From Arachis hypogaea (taxonomy: Eukaryota > Streptophyta > Magnoliopsida > Fabales > Fabaceae), in contig NC_092045.1 in NCBI RefSeq assembly GCF_003086295.3, positions 27,756,022-27,820,021 of the forward strand: a DNA stretch of 64,000 bases, read 5' to 3'. Position 1 is the first letter of the stretch, and each line of letters starts with the position of its first letter. Below the pieces are notes generated by a model. It saw only the letters and a program-made list of their open reading frames with translations, made no database searches and was not told the origin of the DNA. Shown here piece after piece: positions 23,707-35,166 of the stretch. The position numbers and the translations under genes were made by a program.

Positions 23707-24578
23707 TGATGATTGGATTTTTGACGGTTTAGAATTTCACTAATGAAATCTCGTTGTAAAGTATAGTTTCTAAACCAAACAATAATCCTTTCATACAAAA
23801 ATTTGTTTGTCACAAGTACAAACCCCTAAAATCTATAAACCGAAGTATTTAAACCTCGGGTCGTTCTCCCTAGGATTTGTAATGAAGTGTCTTGTTATTG
23901 GTTGTGAGTTATAATTGGGGTTTTTAAGATTTTAGACAAGAAATATAAATGGCAAAGAAAATAAACTAACAACTAGCAAAGCTCTTGGCAAGATATAAGA
24001 ACTAGAAGTCCTATCCTAGTTATCCTCCTCAATTGTGATGACAAATTGTCCATCGCTCCCACTTAGTTAACCTCTAACCATGGAGGAAAGTCAAGTGGAT
24101 GAATCAATTTGATTCCTCAAGTCCTAATCAACTCCTAAAGGAAAGACTAGCTTTAGAGGCATTCAAATCAATTAGCAACTTCTAATTATCAATCAACAAA
24201 GAAATTAGATAACTCAAGAGTCACTAATTACTCTACCTAGGCCAAGAGGAACAAAACCTACACTAAAATCCAACCAAGCATTTCATCAAACACTTGGAAG
24301 GTACAAAAGAAAAGCAAAGTCAATTGACAACAAGAATGAAATCTAACAACAATTATTGAGAAGAATGAACAACAACAATCAAGGAAATCACAATTATCAT
24401 GAATTACCTCAAATTGCATTATTGAAAGAAAACAAAGGAACAACAATCTATCCAAAACAAAATGAAGAATTACAATTATTAAAGCACATAACTAGAAAGA
24501 GGAAGAGGAGAAGATTAAGAATTGGTAAATGAAAAGTGAATCAAAGCATGAATTAAACCTAGATCTAAGAAGAGAGAT

Positions 24579-26403
24579 TGTAACACCCTACCATACTCAG
24601 TCTTATGCTTATGTCATAATTCAAAGATGGCAAGGTATTACGACCTCTAAAATAAAAATTAGTACGTATAGTAGTATGAATGATTGATTATAACTAGGAG
24701 CCTTTGTAGAAAAAGGGGTAAACAAAAATCGCAACTCGAAAGTGCAACACTCCGGTCGATAACGTAACGAACAAGGATAACCAACGCGTGATTAAATATA
24801 AACAGAGGAGTGTCAAAAACAGGAATATCAAGACTCAAAATCCGGCTGCGAAGATAACCGGTCCGAGCATAACAATATATACATATGATAAAATAAGGAA
24901 AACCCCAAAGGAAACCCAAAGGGACACAAATACACAAAACCTATTCTCCAAAATCTCCCATAAGAGGAGTCATCACAGTTTGTATTATTTAATGGAGATA
25001 AAAGTATCTAAGCAAAACATATAAACCAAAACATAGCCCCGAGAACAAAGGATATTCGCAAATCTAGAAGTCTCCAGCATGCATCAGCGGGACACCTCAC
25101 GTCCTGCATCTGAAAACCACAAAATCCGCATGGGTGAGAACCAGAGGTCCCCAGCATGGTAACAGCTTCCACATATATAATACATAATAATAGAGGAAAG
25201 CCGAAGGCAATCCTAGAATTTCCTCCAGATAATATCAAAGCTCATAAACAAGCTAAACCAAAAAGGGCATCTGACTAAAGATTCTTCAGTCTAACTAATA
25301 CTTCCCTTTCCAATTCCTTCGGACCTCCCAACCACCAGCAGGAGTATAATGTAGCAAACACAGTTATATCAGACAAGAAATATACAATTAGGAACAATTA
25401 AGGCATTTAGACAATTAGCAAGTAATATGCAGTCAAATAGGCAATCTCAAACAATTCATATAGTATGCATATGATGAATGCCTGTCCCTAGTGGCTGATG
25501 ATATCATCTGTCAGTTATAGAGCCAACCCGACAAGTTCTGGTAGCTAACCATTGGACTGTCCCTCTGTCACGCATCCCTAACTCGAGTTATACTCGTTAT
25601 AAACTTGATCATAATCATGATCTATATCCATCACCCTCACTGGTGAATATTTACGGGGGCGAGCTCATCCGGGTCTTTCACAGTGCCCGGCCACACTTAT
25701 GACATAGGGTCAACAGAGTATCAAGTCTCAACCTGGAGCATGTGGTGGCTAGCCACTGCTACTACCCAGGGAAACTCGTATCTCAGATAGTGAAAGTGCA
25801 AATCACAATTATCAATAATTCAGCATAAACATGCATGAATTCTCATCCATGGATCAACATCCATATCAGCCATCCGGCTCACGGTTCAGTCCAGAACCAG
25901 CCAATAGTCATATCATACACAGCCATTCTGGCTCACGATTAAATCCATAACCAGCCCATTGGCATCACGGTTAAATCCATAACCAGCCATCTCATTAACA
26001 AATACGGCCTTTCGGCCCATGGCATAACAAGCACTTCCACCACCATCCTCCGCATCTCACATAATCATGCTTGATCCTTAATGATCATTCATTTTCTCCT
26101 TGCTTCACTCGCAAGTTACCATATTCACTAGCCTTTCTTTTCATAGCTAGACATATCATAATGATTTAAGATATAAGTGGTGAGATCGGAGGCTTAGAAG
26201 TATGAAATTTGGCTTTTAAAACTCAAAAATCCACTTTGGGATGAAAGCAGGGCCACGCGTACGCACACTCCACGCGCACGCGTGGATGGCCTCAAAAAAC
26301 TTCATCGACGCGCAAGCGTCATGCACGCTAACGCGTGGATTAAAAATTTGCCAATCGACGCGCACGCGTCAACCACGCCTACGCGTGGGTGTCCTCGTGC
26401 CCA
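24579..26403 (-). repeat. Truncated 3' LTR of the gypsy element (about 1825 bp kept)
   Basis: It aligns with 29498-31322 almost base for base and stops at GTCCTCGTGCCC. About six bases (ACGCCT) then precede pol sequence. Short internal repeats of AAATCCATAACCAGCC occur at 25945-25996, and a CG-dense tract occupies about 26255-26400. Confidence 0.92.
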
Positions 26404-26409
26404 CGCCTA

Positions 26410-29280
26410 CGTTCGCCTTTCCCGGATGATAATGCAACTCAAAGTCGTAGTCCTTCAATAATTCCATCCACCTTCTCTGCCTCATATTAAGCTCTTTCTG
26501 ATCAAAGAGGTACTTCAAGCTCTTATGATCAGAGAAAACTTGGAACTTAACCCCATAGAGATAATGCCTCCACACCTTCAAGGCAAACACAACTGCAGCG
26601 AGTTCCAAATCGTGCGTAGGGTAACTAACTTCATGAGGTCTCAACTGTCGTGAGGCATACGCCACCACATTATGATGCTGCATCAGCACGCACCCTAGAC
26701 CTTTCAATGAGGCGTCACAATACACCTCAAATGGCTCATTCGGCTCGGGTAACACTAACACGGGTGCAGTGGTCAACTTTTTCTTCAATGTCTGAAAGCT
26801 CTCCTCGCACTCAGGAGTCCAAACAAACGGAGTGTCTTTGCGGGTTAACTTTGTCATTGGCAAAGCTATCTGTGAAAAGCCCTTGATAAACCTTCGGTAA
26901 TAGCCAGCTAAACCCAGAAAACTCCTTATCTCCGTTACGGTGGTTGGTTGCTTCCAATCCATCACAGCCTTCACCTTAGTTGGATCTACGGCTATTCCCT
27001 TCTTACTCACCACGTGACCCAAAAACTTCACCTCACTTTTCCAAAACTCACACTTAGACAGTTTTGCATAAAGTTTCTTCTCCTTTAGAATCTGCAACAT
27101 GGTCCTCAAGTGTTCCGCATGCTCTTCTTCAGTCTTGGAGTAAATCAGTATGTCATCAATGAAGACAATAACGAATTTATCCAAAAACGGACGGAAAACT
27201 CTATTCATGTAGTCCATAAACACTGCAGGAGCGTTCGTCAACCCGAAAGACATTACAGTGTACTCGTAATGACCATAAAGAGTCCTGAAAGCGGTCTTAG
27301 GGATATCCTCACCCCTCACCCTTATCTGGTGATAACCGGATCGCAAATCGATCTTGGAGAAAACTCCAGCTCCTTGTAACTGATCCATGAGATCATCAAT
27401 TCTCAGCAATGGGTACTTATTCTTTATTGTAACCTTGTTCAGCTGCCTGTAATCCACACAGAGCCGCATACTCCCATCCTTCTTCTTCACCAGTAACACT
27501 GGAGCACCCCACGGAGAGACACTTGGCCGTATAAAATTCTTTCCCAACAAATCCTCTAACTGAGACTTTAGCTCGTTCATCTCTAACGGTGACATCCTAT
27601 AAGGAGCACTTGAGATTGGTCCCGCCCCGGGCACCAATTCAATAGCAAACTCAACCTCTCGGTTAGGTGGAAACTCATCAATATCATCGGGAAACACTTC
27701 CGGAAACTCACACACAACCGGAATCTGTTCCAACCTTTGATCATCACCCGAAACGCCCGCGGTTAACAACATGATACCCTGACATTCGGTTCCGGAACAG
27801 CTCACCATCATCGAATTCAAGTAATAATTATTCACCACGACCGGCCCTTCAGTATCTTCCGGCATAAAGTACACTGACTTTGTAGAACAATCTAGCAGAA
27901 CATGGTTCTTAGATAACCAGTCCAATCCCAAGATAAGATCAAGACCGATCATCGGTAAGCAGACTAAATTATGAACAAAATCACGCTGCTTGAACCTAAA
28001 GGAAACTTCTGGGCATCCTAGCCTAGTTACCGTGGCTTCATGGGTAGCATTGTACACTCTTAGATCATAACCTAAAGTTACAATCTTCAATCCTAACTCA
28101 TGGGCTTTCTCAAATGCAATGAATGAATGTGATGCTCCCAAATCAAATAAAGCATTTAAAGTTTGACCAGCTATTTTACAGTTACCTCGAATGAGTGTCT
28201 CAGATCCTTCGGCACCTATAGCTGAGGTGGTGAACACCCGACCAGTCTGTTGTGCTTTCCCAGCACCTTGTTTCTGCCTCTCAGGACAATTTGCGGCTTT
28301 ATGCCCCGCCTTTCCACAAGTGTAGCACAAACCCCATCCGGCCTTGCATGGTGCTCCCGGATGGTGACTTCCACACCTAGTACAAGCTTGATCATTCTGA
28401 GGCTGCTTCCCAAACCTCTTTCCTTGGGAGTTGTTGTTGTTGTTGGGCCTCCTAAAAGAGCTTCTCCTCTTGAAAGACGAACCCCTAGGTGCAAAGCTCT
28501 TCCATCGGTTCTGTGGGAATGATCCTTTTTGACTCCCTTTCTCAGCGGTTGCCCTCTTCACACACTCTTCAGCAACCCTACACTTGTTTACCAACTCGGA
28601 GAAAGTCCTAATCTCCATTGGTCCCACTGAACTGAAAATATCACTCCGGAGTCCTCCTTCATACTTAACACACTTCCATTCCTCATATTCCACCGGAGTC
28701 CCCTGGCACATACGAGAGAACCTGAACAGCTCCTCAAACTTGTCAGTATACTCTGATATGGACATAGTACCCTGCTTCAGCTGCAGTAACTCAAGTTCCT
28801 TAGCTGTCCTAGCAGAAGTCGGAAAGTACTTCTTATAGAACTCCTCTTGGAAAACATTCCAAGTGATATAATCATCACCCTGCTGCAGAAGACGTCGGAT
28901 GCCTTGCCACCAATGCGACGCTTCACCTGTGAGCATATAGGTAGCAAACTCGACACGCTGTCCTTCAGGCACCACTTGTGCTTGCAGTGCTCGCTCTATA
29001 GCCTGAAACCATGTATCAGCCTCAGTCGGACTAGCAGTTCCCTTGAACTTAGGTGGATTAACCTTCAAAAAGTTTGCCAGTGTCATCGGGCCCTGAACTC
29101 CACCTCCATCATTACCATGATTGTTCATCTGTTGCCAAGAGCCTCAGCAGTGGCTTGCATAGCAGCAGCCATGTTCTCCAACGCAGTCATAAAGTTCACC
29201 AGGTCATTAGGGTTATTCTCCGATGCACAAGCATTCGTACGACCTCTCGCACTACCTCTACCGCGTCCACGAGGCGCCAT
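26410..29280 (-). pseudogene. gag-pol polyprotein (gag, protease, RT, RNase H), integrase deleted
   Basis: Gag starts at ATG 29280 (MAPRGRGRGSARGR). A one-base frameshift near 29129-29135 moves into the long frame from 29128. In order: a capsid-like region ([15 protein letters not shown] ... [11 protein letters not shown]), a CCHC knuckle ([14 protein letters not shown]), then the aspartic protease site with DLG (28137-28145) where DSG or DTG is expected. Reverse transcriptase follows with [14 protein letters not shown] and the catalytic FIDDILIYS (about 27137-27163). RNase H follows ([25 protein letters not shown]). The frame leaves pol after YHPGKAN and reads into LTR sequence. The element cannot encode integrase and has a changed protease site, so it could not move on its own. 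Confidence 0.9.
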
Positions 29281-29482
29281 CTAGTTCCTATACATACCAA
29301 ACAATCGATATTAAGTTGATCAGTCTCAATATCGGAAGTCTAGTACTTCAAAGTCCCAAATGCATGCTCATGAACGTTTATGCCAATCATATCAAGCAGA
29401 TATACTAATAGCACATAACACACACACAGAGAATGCACAGAAGCATAGTCAGTCCATCCCTCAGGCTCTACAAGAACGAACT

Positions 29483-29494
29483 GCTCTGATACCA
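29483..29494 (-). promoter_or_regulatory. Primer binding site complementary to initiator tRNA-Met
   Basis: The minus strand reads TGGTATCAGAGC, the standard complement of the plant initiator tRNA-Met 3' end. It lies three bases inside the 5' LTR edge at 29498. Confidence 0.95.
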
Positions 29495-29497
29495 TAA

Positions 29498-32400
29498 TGT
29501 AACACCCTACCATACTCAGTCTTATGCTTAAGTCATAATTCAAAGATGGCAAGGTATTACGACCTCTAAAATAAAAATTAGTACGTATAGTAGTATGAAT
29601 GATTGATTATAACTAGGAGCTTTTGTAGAAAAAGGGGTAAACAAAAATCGCAACTCGAAAGCGCAACACTCCGGTCGATAACGTAACGAACAAGGATAAC
29701 CAACGCGTGATTAAATATAAACAGAGGAGTGTCAAAAATAGGAATATCAAGACTCAAAATCCGGCTGCGAAGATAACCGGTCCGAGCATAACAATATATA
29801 CATATGATAAAATAAGGAAAACCCCAAAGGAAACCCAAAGGGACACAAATACACAAAACCTATTCTCCAAAATCTCCCATAAGAGGAGTCATCACAGTTT
29901 GTATTATTTAATGGAGATAAAAGTATCTAAGTAAAACATATAAACTAAAACATAGCCCCGAGAACAAAGGATCTTCGCAAATCTAGAAGTCTCCAGCATG
30001 CATCAGCGGGACACCTCACGTCCTGCATCTGAAAACCACAAAATCCGCATGGGTGAGAACCAGATGTCCCCAGCATGGTAACAGCTTCCACATATATAAT
30101 ACATAATAATAGAGGAAAGCCGAAGGCAATCCTAGAACTTCCTCCAGATAATATCAAAGCTTATAAACAAGCTAAACCAAAAAGGGCATCTGACTAAAGA
30201 TTCTTCAGTCTAACTAATACTTCCCTTTCCAATTCCTTCGGACCTCCCAACCACCAGTAGAAGTATAATGTAGAAAACACAGTTATATCAGACAAGAAAT
30301 ATACAATTAGGAACAATTAAGGTATTTAGACAATTAGCAAGTAATATGCAGTCAAATAGGCAATCTCAAACAATTCATATAGTATGCATATGATGAATGC
30401 CTGTCCCTAGTGGCTGATGATATCATCTGTCGGTTATAGAGCCAACCCGACAAGTCCTGGTAGCTAACCATTGGACTGTCCCTCTGTCACGCATCCCCAA
30501 CTCGAGTTATACTCGTTATAAACTTGATCATAATCATGATCTATATCCATCACCCTCACTGGTGAATATTTACGGGGGCGAGCTCATCCGGGTCTTTCAC
30601 AGTGCCCGACCACACTTATGACATAGGGTCAACAGAGTATCAAGTCTCAACCTGGAGCACGTGGTGGCTAGCCACTGCTACTACCCAGGGAAACTCGTAT
30701 CTCAGATAGTGGAAGTGCAAATCACAATTATCAATAATTCAGCATAAACATGCATGAATTCTCATCCATGGATCAACATCCATATCAGCCATCCGGCTCA
30801 CGGTTCAGTCCAGAACCAGCCAATATTCATATCATACACAGCCATTCCGGCTCACGGTTAAATCCATAACCAGCCCATTGGCATCACGGTTAAATCCATA
30901 ACCAGCCATCTCATTAACAAATACGGCCTTTCGGCCCATGGCATAACAAGCACTTCCACCACCATCCTCCGCATCTCACATAATCATGCTTGATCCTTAA
31001 TGATCATTCATTTTCTCCTTGCTTCACTCGCAAGTTACCACATTCACTAGCCTTTCTTTTCATAGCTAGACATATCATAATGATTTAAGATATAAGTGGT
31101 GAGATCGGAGGCTTAGAAGTATGAAATTTGGCTTTTAAAACTCAAAAATCCACTTTGGGATGAAAGCAGGGCCACGCGTACGCGCACTCCACGCGCACGC
31201 GTGGATGGCCTCAAAAACTTCATCGACGCGCAAGCGTCATGCACGCTAACGCGTGGATTAAAAATTTGACAATCGACGCGCACGCGTCAACCACGCATAC
31301 GCGTGGGTGTCCTCGTGCCCCAGGCACAACTCTAGCACAGTTCTGGCATAACTCTCTGGAAAATGGCTGGGCATTGGGTGCAGCACCATTGGCGCGCCCG
31401 CGCACATCACGCGCACGCGTGGATGGTGCTTTCGGGAAGAACGGCGCGCATGCGCCAAGTGCGCCCACGCGCAAGGGGTCATTCTGCTAAAAATTTTCTA
31501 AGTTAAAAGCTGCAGAATTCACCAATTTAAACCCCAATCTTCCAACGGACATAACTTTCTCATTTTAAATCGTTTTTCACCCGTTCTTCGAACGGCATGG
31601 ACTTCCCGGGTCCAATTTCATTTCTAAACAGATTTGGCACAAAACAGAGATTCATAGTCCAGGTTATGTCCCGTCAAAGTATGCCCAAAAACTATGTTTT
31701 TCATAAAAACCACAAAGTGCCATTTTCAAAACAAGCCATTTCCAATTCTTCTCAAAATCAATCAAAACATGCCATTTTCATCCCTTTTCTTTGAAATCAA
31801 TCAAAATATATCAATTTCAACATCAAGCCTCCTCAACTCGCACATTGAGACTTTACCACAATATACAAAATCACTATCCCATCATTTTAACCCACTTCAC
31901 CCAAGTGGCTCAAACTCAAATATTGACATATCATATACTCTTCCTCATGCCAATTCTCAACAACATCACTTCCACTAAATCATCATTGTACACAATCAAT
32001 ATCATACTCACCATCAACATGGTTCAACCCACAATTCAACCATAACCAATCATCAAGCATATATCACAACATGCATATTTCTCATACATCATACCATCAA
32101 GGCATCATTAATCATCATCACATATATGACCACATCATATATATCAATAATTCAACAACATCAATAATTCAATGCCTATCTTAGAGCCTCTAGCCTAAGT
32201 ATTTCCTACCACATTACATATTAGATACGGGAAACCGAAACCATACCTTAGCCGATTTCCCAAGCTCAACCGGAGCACTTCCAAATCACTTATCCACAAG
32301 CTCTCATGGCCTTAATACCTCCAAGAACAGATTTTTCACCACCAAATCCCTTTTTTCAAGCTTTTCAAAATCACCAATCAAGCTCCAATATTCACATATA

Positions 32401-33063
32401 CACAACCTAAGCCACAATCATCATACCCATACACAACATCTCAAAACCCAAACATCATAAAACAACAAAATACACTAGGGTTGAGAATCTTACCACACCC
32501 AAGGTCCAAGGAGACAAGATTAACCTTCTCCTTCAAGAGAGTTGGGTCCTATAACATCAAAGAACCCAAAATCTCAACATTTCACCCATGAAACTCGAAA
32601 ATAAGGGCTGGAATTTCGAACAGCAACACGTGGCTTACCTCAAGATTAATTGTATGGGTTTTGTAGAGCTCTCCGCGGTGAACGCGTGGCCGCAAACGGA
32701 GCGGCAATCGGAGCTCTAGATCAAAAGTTATGGTGGTTTGAAGATCAAGAGAGAGATAGAAGGTTGAGAGAGTGTTCTTCCCCCATTCTCTCTTGCTTTC
32801 AGTGTGTTTTGAGTGTTGTGAGGAGAGAGAGTGCTGAAAACTAGGGTTTTGGTCTAGTTATGTTGGGCCAAGGGCCCACTTTGGGTCCGGTTGGCCCGGT
32901 TTGGCCCGTTCGGTCCAATCTTGGTCCGAATTCTATAAAATTGGTACCAAAATTCTCGTCTCAATCTCCTCTATCACATTTAGCCATAAAAATCACATGT
33001 TGGGTTTTCTAGAATAAATTCTCATTTATAGGCTAATTAGCCGTTAATTAACCGGGTTTTACA
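29498..33063 (-). repeat. Complete 5' LTR of the gypsy element (3566 bp)
   Basis: Plus-strand ends are TGTAACACCC and GGGTTTTACA. It includes CG-dense segments at about 31175-31315 and 31390-31475, and a polypyrimidine/A-rich stretch at 31680-32500. This is unusually long for a plant LTR. The part beyond 31322 has no counterpart in the truncated left copy. Confidence 0.92.
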
Positions 33064-33691
33064 GAGATTAACCTAAACCTAATCCTAATTCTAGAGAGAA
33101 GTGAGAGCTTCTCTCTCTAAAACTAACTCTAAACTAATCCTAATTATGCTATATGATTCCCTCATTCAATAATTGATGCCTTTCCCTTAATCCTTCATCC
33201 TTTTATTCCTTTCTCCTAGCAATTTGCGCCAAAAATGGGTTCAGAAACCTTCTCAAATCGCCAGGCACGTGTTGATTAATGAAGTCATGTGCGGTCATCG
33301 ACGCGTGCACGCACGGTACGCGTGCGCGTCCCTGGCCGATTCTGCAATGTGCGCGCGAGCGCCTTGTGCGCGTGCACGTGCTTGGCCGAGATCAATTCTT
33401 TTGTCTTTTGTGCTTCTCTCCATTTGCATGCTTCCTTCCTTGTTCCTTTGATCCATGCCTAGCCTATTTCAATCCTGGAATTACTAGCAAACACATCAAG
33501 GCATCTTATGGAATCAAGGAGAAATTAGAATTCATCAAAATAGGGCTTAAAAAGCATGTTTTTACACTTAAGCATAAATATGGGAGAGATAACAAAACTA
33601 TGCTAATTCATAGGCTAAATGTGACAAAAGGTTATCAAAATACTCTAAATTCAATACAAGATAAACCCTAAAAATGGGGTTTATCAGGTAT

Positions 33692-34364
33692 ACAACTTCC
33701 AAGGCATATCATGGTTGAAGACTTGGAAGAGGTTTATCAAGAGATGGAAATTCAAGAAGAAGAAGCACAACCTTCCATGCCCTTGGTAAGCAATGAAGAA
33801 GAGATTGAATTGGAAGAAAGCTACCAAGAGGAAGAGGTTGATATTGAAGAAGCTTGCAAAGAGGTGGAAGTTATCCAAGGAGAATACAAGGGAATGGAAC
33901 TTGCAAGATCACTAGAAACACCTCTCTCAAGGCCATTACTATCCAATACAACATCCAAGTGGGTAAAATTCCTATCCTTAACCTTTACTTTCCCACTTGA
34001 ATATGGGCTACTGGAGACAGATGGTCAACTTAGAGTTCTTTGTGGCATTAAGAGTAAGAGGAATATGGTTAATGGTAAGATTTGTTCTACAAGGTTCAAT
34101 ATGGTTGAAAGCTCAAAGTTTAAATGGAAAGGTTGGTGTAGAGCTCGATTGAATGGGTCTAGCAAGTTGTTTGGACGCTTCAGTGAGAATTCTAACTGCT
34201 TGCCACTTGGTTGGAGAAATAATGATCAACAAGAAGACGGGTGCAAAAGCAAGGTTTGGGATCCCGGAATTTATTCTATCAATCAAAACTCTTGGGGCCT
34301 TGTCACTTGCTTTAACTTGCTTGAAGGCTTTATGCGCCCAGTTTGGGACCCCAGAGGCTACTAG
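33692..34364 (+). pseudogene. Gag-position ORF of the outer element, 3' part
   Basis: Immediately after the right GGTAT copy the frame interrupted at 23706 resumes (QLPRHIMVEDLEEVYQEME) and stays open to TAG 34362-34364. The first part is strongly acidic (EEEIELEESYQEEEVDIEE). The second part (TSKWVKFLSLTFTFPLEYGL ... VWDPGIYSINQNSW) is unlike any enzyme domain I know. The continuity of frame supports the solo-LTR borders. Function unknown. Confidence 0.55.
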
Positions 34365-34573
34365 AATTATAAACATTGGTGGGGATTCCTGGATGAGTTC
34401 AAGCACAAGCCACCATGACAAGGAGCTCACTATGTCCAACTTAAGGACTTTAACTAAAAGTGCTAGGTAGGAGACAACCCACCATGGTATGATCGTTCCC
34501 TTTCATTCTTAGTTCTATTTTATTTTATCTCTATCTGTGTTAATCCATAAATCATGCATCATCACCTGCATTC

Positions 34574-34576
<3 letters not shown>

Positions 34577-34657
<81 letters not shown>
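34577..34657 (+). repeat. (AT)n microsatellite, about 40 units
   Basis: An uninterrupted AT dinucleotide run that encodes the artefactual Tyr-Ile frames seen on both strands. Confidence 0.97.
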
Positions 34658-34661
<4 letters not shown>

Positions 34662-35108
34662 ATCGATGCTCACGCGTCTATGGCGCACATGCGTCCCTTG
34701 GGGGATCAAAAAGTGCACAAATGTTACAAAGAGTTGGGCTGGAGGCGTGCAGGAGGGAGGCTTAGCACACCAACAACCCATGCGGAAGCGTGCATTGCGC
34801 GTACGCGTCCCCTGCACAATTGTCAATCCACGTGTAAGCATCCCTGACGCGTATGCGTGCCTCCGAAAATCGGCATAATTAAGTATTTCGGCCGAAAATT
34901 GTGCTGGCCTCACGCTGGATTCGCGCAAAAGGTACTGCCTCGATCACGCGTACGCGTACTGGACGCCTCTGTGTCCCTCTCCTTTTGTGCAACCCACGCA
35001 GACGCACGCAGTACGCATACGCGTCGGTTGCGCCGCACCACTAAATCCCATTGCCGCCAGTTTTCATTCTTTCCCATCCCCCAAATCCTACTTCTCTCTC
35101 AATACTAA

Positions 35109-35166
35109 TTCTTTCTTCTTTCTTCTTTCTTCTTTCTTCTTTCTTCTTCGTTCTTCTTCTTCTCTC
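35109..35166 (+). repeat. (TTTCTTC)n polypyrimidine tandem repeat
   Basis: About five heptamer units of TTTCTTC grade into a TTC-rich tail. It lies in the non-coding part of the outer element. Confidence 0.9.

Larger units (their letters stand above)
24579..33063 (-). mobile_element. Ty3/gypsy retrotransposon with a large internal deletion
   Basis: The target duplication GAGAT lies at 24574-24578 and 33064-33068, and both outer ends are TG...CA. On the minus strand: complete 5' LTR (33063-29498), tRNA-Met primer site, gag-pol through RNase H, then a direct junction at about 26403-26409 into the middle of the 3' LTR. The deletion removed integrase, the 3' untranslated part, the polypurine tract and about 1.74 kb of the 3' LTR. 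A conceptual frame in the shared LTR part differs at only 2 of 92 residues between the copies, so insertion was recent. RT/RNase H order and tRNA-Met priming fit chromovirus-like gypsy elements, but without the integrase chromodomain I do not name a lineage. Confidence 0.92.
23707..33686 (-). mobile_element. Solo LTR (about 1490 bp net), split by the gypsy element
   Basis: Plus-strand ends are TGATGATTGG and GGTTTATCA, flanked by GGTAT on both sides. Read on the minus strand it starts TGATAAACCCC. The part at 23763-23890 is the reverse complement of a block in the outer LTR (ACTTCGGTTATTACTTTTTA and CTTGTGACAAACAA regions), so the two LTR families are related at their 3' ends. No internal region or second LTR accompanies it, as expected after LTR-LTR recombination. 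Its two halves (23707-24578 and 33064-33686) are separated by the GAGAT-flanked gypsy element. Confidence 0.85.

Noticed and set aside
24659..25238. Open frames of 92 and 76 residues that recur at 29578-30157
   Set aside because: They lie inside the LTRs of the gypsy element. Recurrence reflects the LTR pair, not conserved genes.
28216..29319. Several 80-145-residue frames opposite and overlapping gag
   Set aside because: They shadow the gag-pol reading frame on other frames and have no independent support.
31220..31490. Arg/Ala-rich frames on both strands
   Set aside because: Artefact of the CG-dense LTR tract. All frames stay open because of composition.
34515..34928. Open frames on both strands with Tyr-Ile repeats
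   Set aside because: They are produced by the AT dinucleotide array and the CG-dense tract.
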